Shown here: positions 25,468 to 33,474 of the stretch, one piece after another
Layout: each line of letters begins with the position of its first letter
Position numbering within the stretch: the stretch's first letter is position 1
NCBI RefSeq assembly: GCF_002920615.1
Contig: NZ_PQSU01000001.1
Coordinates: 310,001 to 374,000, forward strand
Source: Streptomyces sp. Ru62
GTDB taxonomy: Bacteria; Actinomycetota; Actinomycetes; Streptomycetales; Streptomycetaceae
DNA: 64,000 nucleotides
Direction of reading: 5' to 3'
The notes under the pieces: generated by a model
Databases searched by the model: none
What the model saw: only the letters and a program-made list of their open reading frames with translations
Told to the model about the DNA's origin: nothing
Made by a program: the position numbers and the translations under genes

Positions 25468-26997
25468 ATGGCCGAGCACGAGCATGTACGGGTGGCGGTG
25501 ATCGGGTCCGGGTTCGGCGGGCTGGGGGCCGCCGTGCGGCTGCGCCGCGAGGGAATCACCGACTTCGTCGTCCTGGAGCGGGCCGACAGCGTCGGCGGTG
25601 CCTGGCGGGACAACAGTTACCCGGGGTGCGCCTGTGACGTGCCCTCGCACCTCTACTCCTTCTCCTTCGCGCCCCACCCGGACTGGCCGCGCACCTTCTC
25701 CGGGCAGCGGCACATCCGCGCCTATCTGGAGCACGTCACCGACCTCTTCGGGCTGCGCCCGCACCTCCGTCTCGACTCCGAGGTCAAGCTGATGACCTGG
25801 GACGACGAGCACCTGCGGTGGACCATCGAGACCACGCGCGGCACGCTGACCGCCGACGTCGTCGTCTCCGCCACCGGTCCGCTGTCCGACCCGAAGATCC
25901 CCGACGTCCCCGGCCTCGAATCCTTCCCGGGCAAGGTGTTCCACTCCGCCCGCTGGGACCACGACTACGACCTGCGCGGCAAGCGGGTCGCCGTGGTCGG
26001 CACCGGTGCCTCCGCCATCCAGATCGTCCCCGCCATCCAGCCGCAGGTCGGCCGCCTCACCCTCTTCCAGCGCACCCCGCCCTGGGTGCTGCCCCGCGTC
26101 GACCGCGCCATCAGCGGCGCCGAGCGCTGGCTGCACCGCCGGCTGCCCGTCACCGCCCAGGTCCGGCGCGGGCTGCTGTGGGGCATCCGGGAGCTGCAGG
26201 TGCAGGCGTTCACCAAGCGCCCGGACGAGCTCGGCCTGGTCGAACAGCTCGCCAAGCGGAACATGGCCCGCGCGATCAAGGACCCGGCCCTGCGCGCCAA
26301 GCTCACCCCGGACTACCGCATCGGCTGCAAGCGGATCCTGCTGTCCAGCGCGTACTACCCGGCGCTGGCCAGGCCGAACGTGGACGTCGTCGCCGGCGGG
26401 CTGAGCGAGATCCGCGGGTCCACGCTCGTCGCGGCCGACGGCACCGAGGCCGAGGTCGACGCGATCGTCTTCAGTACCGGCTTCCACGTCACGGACATGC
26501 CCATCGCCGAGCGCGTGGTCGGCGCGGAGGGCATCACGCTCGCGGAGTCCTGGAAGAACGGGATGCGGGCGCTGCGCGGCGCCTCGGCGGCCGGGTTCCC
26601 GAACTGGATGACGATCATCGGCCCCAACACCGGCCTCGGGAACTCCTCCATGATCCTCATGATCGAGTCCCAGCTCAACTACATGGCGGACTATCTGCGC
26701 CAGCTCGACGTCCTGGGCGGCCGTACCGCCCTCGACGCCCGGCCCGCCGCCGTCGACGCCTGGAACGACAGGGTGCAGGAGCGCATGAAGCGGACCGTGT
26801 GGAACACCGGCGGCTGCACCAGCTGGTACCTGGACGCGAGCGGCCGCAACACCACCATCTGGCCCGGTACGACGACCGAGTTCCGGCGCGCCACCCGGCG
26901 GGTGGACCTCGCGGAGTACGACGTCCTGCGCAGGCCCGCGGCGGTGACCGGCCCCGGCGCCGGGCCGGCCGGCCGGAAGAGCGGGGCCGCCGCATGA
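25468..26997 (+). CDS. Flavin-containing (Baeyer-Villiger-type) monooxygenase
   Basis: This is a 509-residue FAD/NADPH oxygenase. The first Rossmann motif is VIGSGFGGLGAA (FAD) and the second is VAVVGTGASAIQIVPAIQ (NADPH). Between them lies FPGKVFHSARWD, which fits the Baeyer-Villiger fingerprint FxGxxxHxxxW(P/D). Such enzymes turn ketones into esters or lactones. The ATG at 25468 has GGAGG 7 nt upstream; two earlier in-frame starts lack one. The stop overlaps the hydrolase start (ATGA). The next genes, a hydrolase and an SDR, suggest a short ketone/alcohol-to-ester degradation or lipid-modifying route. The substrate is not known. Confidence 0.92.
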   Translation: MAEHEHVRVAVIGSGFGGLGAAVRLRREGITDFVVLERADSVGGAWRDNSYPGCACDVPSHLYSFSFAPHPDWPRTFSGQRHIRAYLEHVTDLFGLRPHLRLDSEVKLMTWDDEHLRWTIETTRGTLTADVVVSATGPLSDPKIPDVPGLESFPGKVFHSARWDHDYDLRGKRVAVVGTGASAIQIVPAIQPQVGRLTLFQRTPPWVLPRVDRAISGAERWLHRRLPVTAQVRRGLLWGIRELQVQAFTKRPDELGLVEQLAKRNMARAIKDPALRAKLTPDYRIGCKRILLSSAYYPALARPNVDVVAGGLSEIRGSTLVAADGTEAEVDAIVFSTGFHVTDMPIAERVVGAEGITLAESWKNGMRALRGASAAGFPNWMTIIGPNTGLGNSSMILMIESQLNYMADYLRQLDVLGGRTALDARPAAVDAWNDRVQERMKRTVWNTGGCTSWYLDASGRNTTIWPGTTTEFRRATRRVDLAEYDVLRRPAAVTGPGAGPAGRKSGAAA

Positions 26998-27947
26998 GCC
27001 GGAGCGCCCACGTCACCTCCGGCCCCTACGCCCCGCCCGCCCCGGCCCGTACCCTCACCGCCGTCTCCGCCGACGGCGCACGGCTGCACGTCGAGGTGCA
27101 CGGCCCCGAGGACGCGCCACCGGTCGTCCTCGCCCACGGCTGGACCTGCTCGACGGCGTTCTGGGCGGCCCAGATACGGGACCTGGCCGCCGACCACCGG
27201 GTGATCGCCTACGACCAGAGGGGGCACGGGCGCAGTCCCGCGAACCCCGCCTGTACCACCGAGGCGCTGGCGGACGATCTCGAAGCGGTGCTCGCACAGA
27301 CGCTGAAGCCCGGGGAGAAGGCGCTCGTCGTCGGTCACTCCATGGGCGGGATGACGGTCATGGCCGCGGCCGAGCGCCCCCGCTTCCGGGAACACGCCGC
27401 CGCCGTCCTGCTGTGCAGCACGGGGAGTTCGCGGCTGGTCGCTGAAGCGCGCGTGGTGCCGTTGCGCGCCGGGCGCGTGCGCACCTGGATCACCGGGCGC
27501 GTGCTCGGTTCCCGCGCGCCCCTCGGGCCGGTCACGCCGGTCGCGCGGAGCATCCTCAAGTACGCCACGATGGGCGCCGGTTCGTCCCCGCACATGGTGG
27601 AGGCGTGTGCGCGGATCGTGCACGCCTGCCCGCGCGCCGCGCGCCACGCGTGGTCGGCCGTCCTCGCCGCGCTCGATCTCGACCACGGCGTACGGCGGTT
27701 GAGCGCGCCCACCGCGGTGCTGCACGGCGCGTCCGACCGGCTCACGCCTCCGGTGCACGCCCGGTCGCTGGTCGCCGCGCTGCCGCACTGCGTCGGTCTC
27801 ACCGAGCTGCCCGGCGTCGGCCACATGACCCCGGTCGAGGCCCCGGAGCCGGTGACGGCGCGCATCCGGGAACTCGTCGGCACGTATGTCACGGGGGCTG
27901 TCCCCGAGCACGGTTCCACCCCCGCGCAGATCAAGGAGGGCGCATGA
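26994..27947 (+). CDS. Alpha/beta hydrolase (esterase/lipase-like)
   Basis: This is a 317-residue serine hydrolase. The oxyanion segment is VVLAHGWTCS, the nucleophile elbow is GHSMGG, the acid is probably in LHGASDRLTPP, and the catalytic His is in LPGVGHMTP. It starts at ATG overlapping the monooxygenase stop and ends 4 nt over the SDR start, so the three are translationally coupled. In this context it could cleave the ester or lactone made by the monooxygenase. There is no signal peptide, so it is cytoplasmic. Confidence 0.92.
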   Translation: MSRSAHVTSGPYAPPAPARTLTAVSADGARLHVEVHGPEDAPPVVLAHGWTCSTAFWAAQIRDLAADHRVIAYDQRGHGRSPANPACTTEALADDLEAVLAQTLKPGEKALVVGHSMGGMTVMAAAERPRFREHAAAVLLCSTGSSRLVAEARVVPLRAGRVRTWITGRVLGSRAPLGPVTPVARSILKYATMGAGSSPHMVEACARIVHACPRAARHAWSAVLAALDLDHGVRRLSAPTAVLHGASDRLTPPVHARSLVAALPHCVGLTELPGVGHMTPVEAPEPVTARIRELVGTYVTGAVPEHGSTPAQIKEGA

Positions 27948-28828
27948 GCAGGGTCAGCCTCGAAGGGCAGGTCGCGGTCGTCACGGGAGCGGCGCGCGGC
28001 GTCGGTGAGCTGCTGGCGCGCAAACTGTCCGCGCGCGGCGCGAAGGTGGCGCTGGTCGGGCTGGAGGAGGAGGCGCTGAAGGAGGTCTCCGGGCGGCTGC
28101 ACAGCGACAGCGCCCACTGGTACGCCGACGTCACCGACCACGAGACGATGAGCCGGGTCGCCGAGGAGGTGAAGGCGCGGTTCGGGAAGGTCGACATCGT
28201 GGTCGCCAACGCCGGTGTGGCGACGGGCGGTCCGTTCGCCGACTCCGATCCGCAGGCGTGGCGGCGGGTGATCGAGGTGAACCTCATCGGTTCGGCGGTG
28301 ACCGCGCGGGCGTTCCTGCCGGTGCTGGTGGAGAGCCGCGGCTATCTGCTCCAGATCGCCTCGCTGGCGGCGATCACACCCGCGCCGATGATGACGGCGT
28401 ACTGCGCGTCCAAGTCGGGCGTGGAGGCGTACGCGCACAGTCTGCGCGCCGAGGTCGGCTACCAGGGCGTCCGTGTCGGCGTCGGGTATCTGTCCTGGAC
28501 CGACACCGACATGGTGCGCGGCGCCGACCAGGACGACGTCATGCGGGAGCTGCGGCAGCGGCTGCCGTGGCCGTCCAACAAGACCTACCCGCTGGGTCCC
28601 GCCGTGGACCGGCTCGTGGAAGGCATCGAGCGGCGCTCGGCGCACGTGTACGGGCAGTGGTGGCTGCGCGGCATGCAGGGCGTGCGCGGATATCTGCCGG
28701 GGCTCATCGGGACGGTCGGGCAGCGCGAGATGAGGCGGTTCGCGCCCCGCCTGAAGGGCATGCGTTCCGGGCTCGTCGGCGCAGGTGGGGCGGCCGATGA
28801 GGCGGCCCGCGCTACGCACCGTAACTGA
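27944..28828 (+). CDS. Short-chain dehydrogenase/reductase
   Basis: This is a 294-residue NAD(P)-dependent oxidoreductase. The cofactor loop is VVTGAARGVGELL, the NAG motif is in VVANAGVA, the Ser is in LLQIASLAAI, and the catalytic Tyr/Lys is in AYCASKSG. A C-terminal extension of about 60 residues with RLVEGIERRSAHVYGQWW resembles SDRs that act on acyl or lipid substrates. A strong AAGGAGG precedes the ATG. It could supply or consume the ketone for the coupled monooxygenase. It resembles genes in the mycobacterial mymA region in type, but orthology is not shown. Confidence 0.92.
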   Translation: MSRVSLEGQVAVVTGAARGVGELLARKLSARGAKVALVGLEEEALKEVSGRLHSDSAHWYADVTDHETMSRVAEEVKARFGKVDIVVANAGVATGGPFADSDPQAWRRVIEVNLIGSAVTARAFLPVLVESRGYLLQIASLAAITPAPMMTAYCASKSGVEAYAHSLRAEVGYQGVRVGVGYLSWTDTDMVRGADQDDVMRELRQRLPWPSNKTYPLGPAVDRLVEGIERRSAHVYGQWWLRGMQGVRGYLPGLIGTVGQREMRRFAPRLKGMRSGLVGAGGAADEAARATHRN

Positions 28829-28917
28829 TCGACATGCAGGGCGTGTTCGCCCGTGTGAATCTGGTCGAGGCCCCACCGACGGGGCCGGACCCCCACTCAT
28901 CACGGGAGTGAACCCAC

Positions 28918-29142
28918 ATGGGTATGAAGGACCAGTTCCAGGAGAAGTCGCGCCAGGCCAAGGAGAAGATGGACCAGGGCCGCGAGAAGGCCGGCCAGCG
29001 CGGTCCGCAGCAGGGCCGCCAGGGCCAGCAGCAGGGCCGTCAGGGCCAGCAGCCGCCGGAGCGGGGCGGCCAGAACCACCGTGACATCGAGGACACGGAG
29101 CAGCAGATGGAGGACCGGTTCGACCGGGACTACGACGCCTGA
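28918..29142 (+). CDS. Small hydrophilic Gln/Arg-rich protein
   Basis: This is a 74-residue, highly charged protein without Cys or hydrophobic segments. It begins KDQFQEKSRQAKEKMDQ, has a Gln-Gly-Arg repeat in the middle (QQGRQGQQQGRQGQQ) and ends in an acidic tail (EDTEQQMEDRFDRDYD). Composition suggests a disordered or CsbD-like stress protein, but no domain is recognised. GGGAG lies upstream of the ATG, and a hairpin follows the stop. It may have its own promoter in the 89-bp gap after the SDR gene. Confidence 0.65.
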   Translation: MGMKDQFQEKSRQAKEKMDQGREKAGQRGPQQGRQGQQQGRQGQQPPERGGQNHRDIEDTEQQMEDRFDRDYDA

Positions 29143-29171
29143 CCTGCGCTCGGCCTCGGCCGGTTGACGTG

Positions 29172-29199
29172 GGGTGCCCTTCCTTCCGGGAGGGCACCC
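29172..29199. terminator. Hairpin terminator after the small hydrophilic gene
   Basis: The arms GGGTGCCCT and AGGGCACCC flank a 10-nt loop, 30 nt past the stop at 29142. Confidence 0.7.
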
Positions 29200-29213
29200 T
29201 GCGCCGGTTCCGG

Positions 29214-29279
29214 GGTGGTTCGGTGGTTGCGTCGGCTGCCGGTGCGTTGCGGCTTGTCACGCAGTTCCCCGCGCCCCGA
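29214..29279. repeat. Dispersed Streptomyces intergenic repeat, copy A
   Basis: The core GCAGTTCCCCGCGCCCC, preceded by a GT-rich arm ending GGCTTGTCAC, matches a short intergenic element scattered through Streptomyces genomes. Other copies in this window are near 52361 and 61291. Confidence 0.6.
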
Positions 29280-29297
29280 GAAGCGCATTCCTTGGCG

Positions 29298-32200
29298 TCA
29301 GGTCGCCCTCGGAGGCAGTTTCGGGCGGGATCTGTTCGGGACGTCGCTGTAGGTCGGGGGGATCGCCGCCGGGTTGGACTCCAGGAGTTCCAGGGCGAGT
29401 TCGACCGCGTCGGCGAGCTGGGCGTGGCGGCCCTCCGCCCAGTCCAGGGGGGTGCGCAGGATCTCCAGGTCGGGGGCGACGCCGTGGTTCTCCACGGACC
29501 AGCCGTAGGCGTCGAACCAGGCCGCGTTCATCGGCACGGTGATGACCGTGCCGTCGCCGAGGCGGTGCCGGCCGGTCATGCCGACCACTCCGCCCCAGGT
29601 GCGTTGGCCGACGACCGGGCCGAGCTTCAGCAGCTTGAAGGCGGCGGTGATCATGTCGCCGTCGGAGGACGTCGCCTCGTCGGCCAGGGCGACCACGGGC
29701 CCGCGCGGGGCGTTCGAGGTGTACGACACCGGTTGCGCGTCCCGGGTCAGGTCCCAGCCCAGGATCGTCCGGGTCAGCTTCTCGATGACGAGTTCGCTGA
29801 TGTGCCCGCCCGCGTTGCCGCGCACGTCCACGATCAGCGCGGGCCGCGACACCTCCATGCGCAGGTCGCGGTTGAACTGGGCCCAGCCGGAGCCGCCCAT
29901 GTCGGGGATGTGCAGGTAGCCGCACTTGCCGCCGCTCAACTCGCGGACGACCTCGCGGCGTTTGGCCACCCAGTCCTGGTAGCGCAGCGGCCGCTCGTCG
30001 ACGAGCGGGACGACCGCGACCCGGCGGGCGTGCCCGGTCTCGTCGTCGGACGGGGTGAACGTCAGCTCCACCGTCGTACCGCCCGAGCCGGCCAGCAGCG
30101 GATAGGGGCCCGTCACCGGGTGGACCGGGCGGCCGTCGACATGGGTGAGCACGGCGCCCTCGCGGATGCCCGTGCCGGCCAGCGGTGAGCGGGCCTTGGA
30201 GTCGGAGGAGTCGCCGGACAGGATGCGTTTGACCACCCAGCGGCCGTCCCGGCGGACGAAGTTGGCGCCGAGGAGGCCCTGCCAGCGCTGGTAGTGCGGC
30301 GGGCCCTCGTTGCGGCGGGCGGCGGTGACGTAGGCGTGCGAGGTGCCCAGCTCGCCGAGGACCTCGCGGAGCAGGTCGGCGAACTCGTCCGGGGACGCCA
30401 CCCGTTCGACCAGGGGACGGTACTGGTCGAGCACCGCGCCCCAGTCGATGCCGCACATGCCCGGCTCCCAGAAGTAGGCGCGGATCAGACGGCCCGCCTC
30501 GTCGTAGGCCTGGCGCCACTCGGCGGGCGGGTCGGCCTGGTGCAGGATGCGGCGTACGTCGATCCAGACGGTCGAGTCCGCGTCGCCGACCTCCGTCGAC
30601 GGCACCGCCCGCAGGTCGCCCTCGTCCACGACGACCAGCCGGGTGCCGTCGCCGCTCACCGTGAACCAGTCGAGGTGGTCGACCAGTTCGGACTTCTTCG
30701 CCTTGGCGATGTTGAAGTACTCCAGCGTCGGGCGTCCGCTGATGTCGGCGGGATTGACGAAGGTCTCGCCGAGCGCGCCGGAGATCGGCCAGCGCAGCCA
30801 GACGAGGCCGCCGCCCGCGACCGGGTACAGCCCGGAGTACTTGGAGGCGATCACCGGGAACGGGGTGACCCGGTCCGCCAGCCCCTCCACCTCGACCGTC
30901 ACCGTGCCGGCCTCGCCGGTCTCCTCGTCCTCCAGCGGGTCGAGCCCGCCGGCGGCCGGGCGGCCCTCGGGGTTCAGGGCGAACGGGGAGGGGGTCGCCG
31001 AGGAGAGCGGGACCAGGTACGGGCGGCAGCCGAGCGGGAAGGACAGGTCGCCGGTGTGCACGTCGTAGACCGGGTCGAAGCCGCGCCAGGACAGGAAGGC
31101 GAGGTAGCGGCCGTCGCGGGTGAAGACCGGGTTCTCGTCCTCGAAGCGGCCGTTGGTCACGTCCACGATCAGCCGGTCCTTGATGCGGCCCAGCTTGATC
31201 TTGCGCAGGGAGCGGCCGACGCCGGGGTGCGACCAGGTGAGCCAGGAGCCGTCGGGGGAGAAGGCGAGATCGCGGACGGGGCCGTTGACGGACCGGATCA
31301 GCTCGGTGATCCCGGTGCCCGCCCCGGTGTGCCCTTCCTCCGGCTCCGCCGCCCCTTCCTCCGGCTCTGCCGCCCCCTCCTCCGGGACGTCGATCAGCAG
31401 CAGCCGCCCGTCGTGCGACGCCACGGCCAGGCGTTCGCCCTGGGGGTCGCAGGCCATCTCCAGGACCCGGCCCAGCGCGCCGGAGGCCAGCCGCCGGGGC
31501 GCGCGGTCGCCGGTGGCGCGGGGCAGGCGGGCGATCTCGACGGCGTCCTCGCCCTCGGCGTCGGTGACGTACGCGACCTGCCCGGTGGAGCCCAGCATCT
31601 CCGGCAGCCGTACCCGGACGCCGGGCGTGTCGGTGATCGTACGGGCGGGGCCGTCGCGGTGGGTGAGCCAGTACAGGCTGCCGCGGACGACGACCGCGCT
31701 GGCGCGGCCGGTCTCGTCCACGGAGATGCCGTCGATGTTCTGTGCGGCCGGCACCTGGTAGCGGCGGCGGCCGGTGCGCGGTCCGGCGAGCCGGATGTCG
31801 AGCTTGCGCGGCACGCCGCCCGGCGAGAAGTCGTCCACCAGCCACAGGTCGCCCGCGCACTGGTAGACCACCCGGTCGCCGTCGCCGGCGGCGTGCCGGG
31901 CGTAGAAGGCGTCGTGGTCGGTGTGCCGGCGCAGGTCGGTGCCGTCGTAGGCGCAGGAGTAGAGGTTGCCGACGCCCTCGTGGTCGGAGAGGAAGGCGAT
32001 CCGGCCGGCGACGAACATGGGGCAGGCCAGATGGCCTTCGAGGTCCGGCAGCAGGCGCTGCCCGTGCAGCCACAGGCGGCCCATGGCGCCGCCGCGGTAC
32101 CGCTTCCAGGAGGCCGGTTCGTGCGGCGGGGTGCCGGTGAGCAGCAGGGTCTTGTGCTCGCCGGCGAGGTCGGCGCACTGGATGTCGGCGACCGGGCCCC

Positions 32201-32588
32201 AGGGCAGCCGCCCGCCCGGGTCGCCGTCGGGGGGGACCTTGTAGGCCCAGGTGAAGTGGGAGAAGGGCTGGCCGTGGGAGGCCACGGCCAGGATGTCGCC
32301 GTCCGGGGTCCAGCCGCACACCTGGGTGTCGGCGCTGCCCCAGTACGTCAGCTGGCGTCCGGGGCCGCCGTCGACGTCGACGAGGTGGATCTCGGGGACG
32401 AGGCTGTGCCAGGTCGTGTAGGCGATCCGGCGGCCGTCGGGAGAGAAGCGCGGGTGGCCGGTCTTGGTGCGGTCCGCGGTGAGCCGCCAGGCGCGGCCCG
32501 GGGCGTCGAGGGGGGCCAGCCAGAGGTCGTCCTCCGCGACGAAGCACAGCAGGTCACCGCTGAGGTGGGGAAGGCGCAGATAGCTCAC
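29298..32588 (-). CDS. Tricorn-type protease (S41 family)
   Basis: This is a 1096-residue giant cytosolic protease that degrades short peptides, in archaea downstream of the proteasome. The N-terminal half holds two WD/TolB-like beta-propellers (repeats such as HPRFSPDGRRIAYTTW and DLAFSPDGSWLTWSHPG). It is followed by a C1 helical domain with the catalytic His in LGTSHAYV, a PDZ-like domain (GTGIREGAVLTHVDGRPV), and the C2 S41 core with DVRGNAGGHIS and the nucleophile region DEATSSDGDMI. The charge-relay Glu is probably in VENHGVAPD. The ATG at 32588 starts the first propeller strand. It is divergent from the TetR gene. Confidence 0.93.
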   Translation of the reverse strand: MSYLRLPHLSGDLLCFVAEDDLWLAPLDAPGRAWRLTADRTKTGHPRFSPDGRRIAYTTWHSLVPEIHLVDVDGGPGRQLTYWGSADTQVCGWTPDGDILAVASHGQPFSHFTWAYKVPPDGDPGGRLPWGPVADIQCADLAGEHKTLLLTGTPPHEPASWKRYRGGAMGRLWLHGQRLLPDLEGHLACPMFVAGRIAFLSDHEGVGNLYSCAYDGTDLRRHTDHDAFYARHAAGDGDRVVYQCAGDLWLVDDFSPGGVPRKLDIRLAGPRTGRRRYQVPAAQNIDGISVDETGRASAVVVRGSLYWLTHRDGPARTITDTPGVRVRLPEMLGSTGQVAYVTDAEGEDAVEIARLPRATGDRAPRRLASGALGRVLEMACDPQGERLAVASHDGRLLLIDVPEEGAAEPEEGAAEPEEGHTGAGTGITELIRSVNGPVRDLAFSPDGSWLTWSHPGVGRSLRKIKLGRIKDRLIVDVTNGRFEDENPVFTRDGRYLAFLSWRGFDPVYDVHTGDLSFPLGCRPYLVPLSSATPSPFALNPEGRPAAGGLDPLEDEETGEAGTVTVEVEGLADRVTPFPVIASKYSGLYPVAGGGLVWLRWPISGALGETFVNPADISGRPTLEYFNIAKAKKSELVDHLDWFTVSGDGTRLVVVDEGDLRAVPSTEVGDADSTVWIDVRRILHQADPPAEWRQAYDEAGRLIRAYFWEPGMCGIDWGAVLDQYRPLVERVASPDEFADLLREVLGELGTSHAYVTAARRNEGPPHYQRWQGLLGANFVRRDGRWVVKRILSGDSSDSKARSPLAGTGIREGAVLTHVDGRPVHPVTGPYPLLAGSGGTTVELTFTPSDDETGHARRVAVVPLVDERPLRYQDWVAKRREVVRELSGGKCGYLHIPDMGGSGWAQFNRDLRMEVSRPALIVDVRGNAGGHISELVIEKLTRTILGWDLTRDAQPVSYTSNAPRGPVVALADEATSSDGDMITAAFKLLKLGPVVGQRTWGGVVGMTGRHRLGDGTVITVPMNAAWFDAYGWSVENHGVAPDLEILRTPLDWAEGRHAQLADAVELALELLESNPAAIPPTYSDVPNRSRPKLPPRAT

Positions 32589-32685
32589 CTCCCCATGCTT
32601 TTCCGGTCACACGGCGCCAGCAACTTATGGGGTCCGCGCCGCCCCGCTCCTTACAGGCCCTTCACCTTCGTGACCCAACGCACGT

Positions 32686-32700
32686 ACGAAACGGTTTCGT
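32686..32700. promoter_or_regulatory. Palindromic operator upstream of the TetR-MMPL genes
   Basis: ACGAAACGGTTTCGT is a perfect 15-bp palindrome 69-83 bp upstream of the tetR start and about 98 bp from the divergent tricorn start. It is probably the autoregulatory TetR operator. Confidence 0.6.
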
Positions 32701-32768
32701 TTCGCTGATGCACGGGGTATCTTCATGGATGTACGAAGAAGAAGCTCCGGAGCGGGAAGGTGACGGGC

Positions 32769-33371
32769 ATGACCGAAGCTGTAGCGGCGACACGTCGTAG
32801 CCGGATCACGCCCGAGCGAGAGGCCGAGCTGTACGAGGCCGTGCTCGACCTGCTCCGCGAGGTCGGCTACGACGCCCTCACCATGGACGCCGTGGCCGCC
32901 CGCACCCGGTCCAGCAAGGCCACGCTCTACCGCCAGTGGGGCGGCAAGGCCGAACTGGTGGCCAAGGCCGTGCGGCACAACAAGCCGGGCCGGGCCGGCG
33001 ACATCGACACCGGCTCCCTCAAGGGCGATCTGCACGCGCTCACCCTGCGCGCGGACGACTGCGAGATGGAACAGAGCTCCGCGCTGATGCGGGGCCTGGC
33101 CATGGCGGTGCACGGCAACCCGGACCTGCTCAAGGCGTTCCGGGAGCACCTCATCGAGCCGGAGATGGCGGAGTTCCGCCGCGTGCTGCAGCGGGCGGTC
33201 GACCGGGGCGAGATCCGTGCGGACAACCCCGCGATCAGATTCGCGATGCACATGATGATCGGCGCGTTCGCCGCCCGCACCATGATCGACGAGCAGCCGC
33301 CGACGCAGGACTTCCTCCTCTCGTACATCGACGCCGTGGTCCTCCCCGCCTTCGGCGTCACCGCGCACTGA
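32769..33371 (+). CDS. TetR/AcrR family transcriptional regulator
   Basis: This is a 200-residue repressor. The N-terminal helix-turn-helix is LREVGYDALTMDAVAARTRSSKATLYRQWGGKAELV (read in two parts, residues about 30-65), with a C-terminal ligand domain typical of the TetR_C family. The ATG at 32769 is preferred to GTG at 32760 because GGAAGG lies at suitable spacing. It sits 103 nt upstream of the MMPL transporter in the same direction and probably represses it through the 32686 palindrome. Confidence 0.93.
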   Translation: MTEAVAATRRSRITPEREAELYEAVLDLLREVGYDALTMDAVAARTRSSKATLYRQWGGKAELVAKAVRHNKPGRAGDIDTGSLKGDLHALTLRADDCEMEQSSALMRGLAMAVHGNPDLLKAFREHLIEPEMAEFRRVLQRAVDRGEIRADNPAIRFAMHMMIGAFAARTMIDEQPPTQDFLLSYIDAVVLPAFGVTAH

Positions 33372-33474
33372 CGCTCCTCCCCAGCAAGCCCACCACCTGA
33401 CGTCACCGCTCACGTCGTCGGGCTGATCACCCCTGCCCAGCTGAACCCAACGACCTGACCGGGAGTACGCCTCC

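Noticed and set aside
29257..32547. A second 1096-residue minus-strand frame across the tricorn gene
   Set aside because: It is an Arg/Pro-rich shadow of the real frame at 29298-32588, which has propeller, PDZ and S41 motifs.
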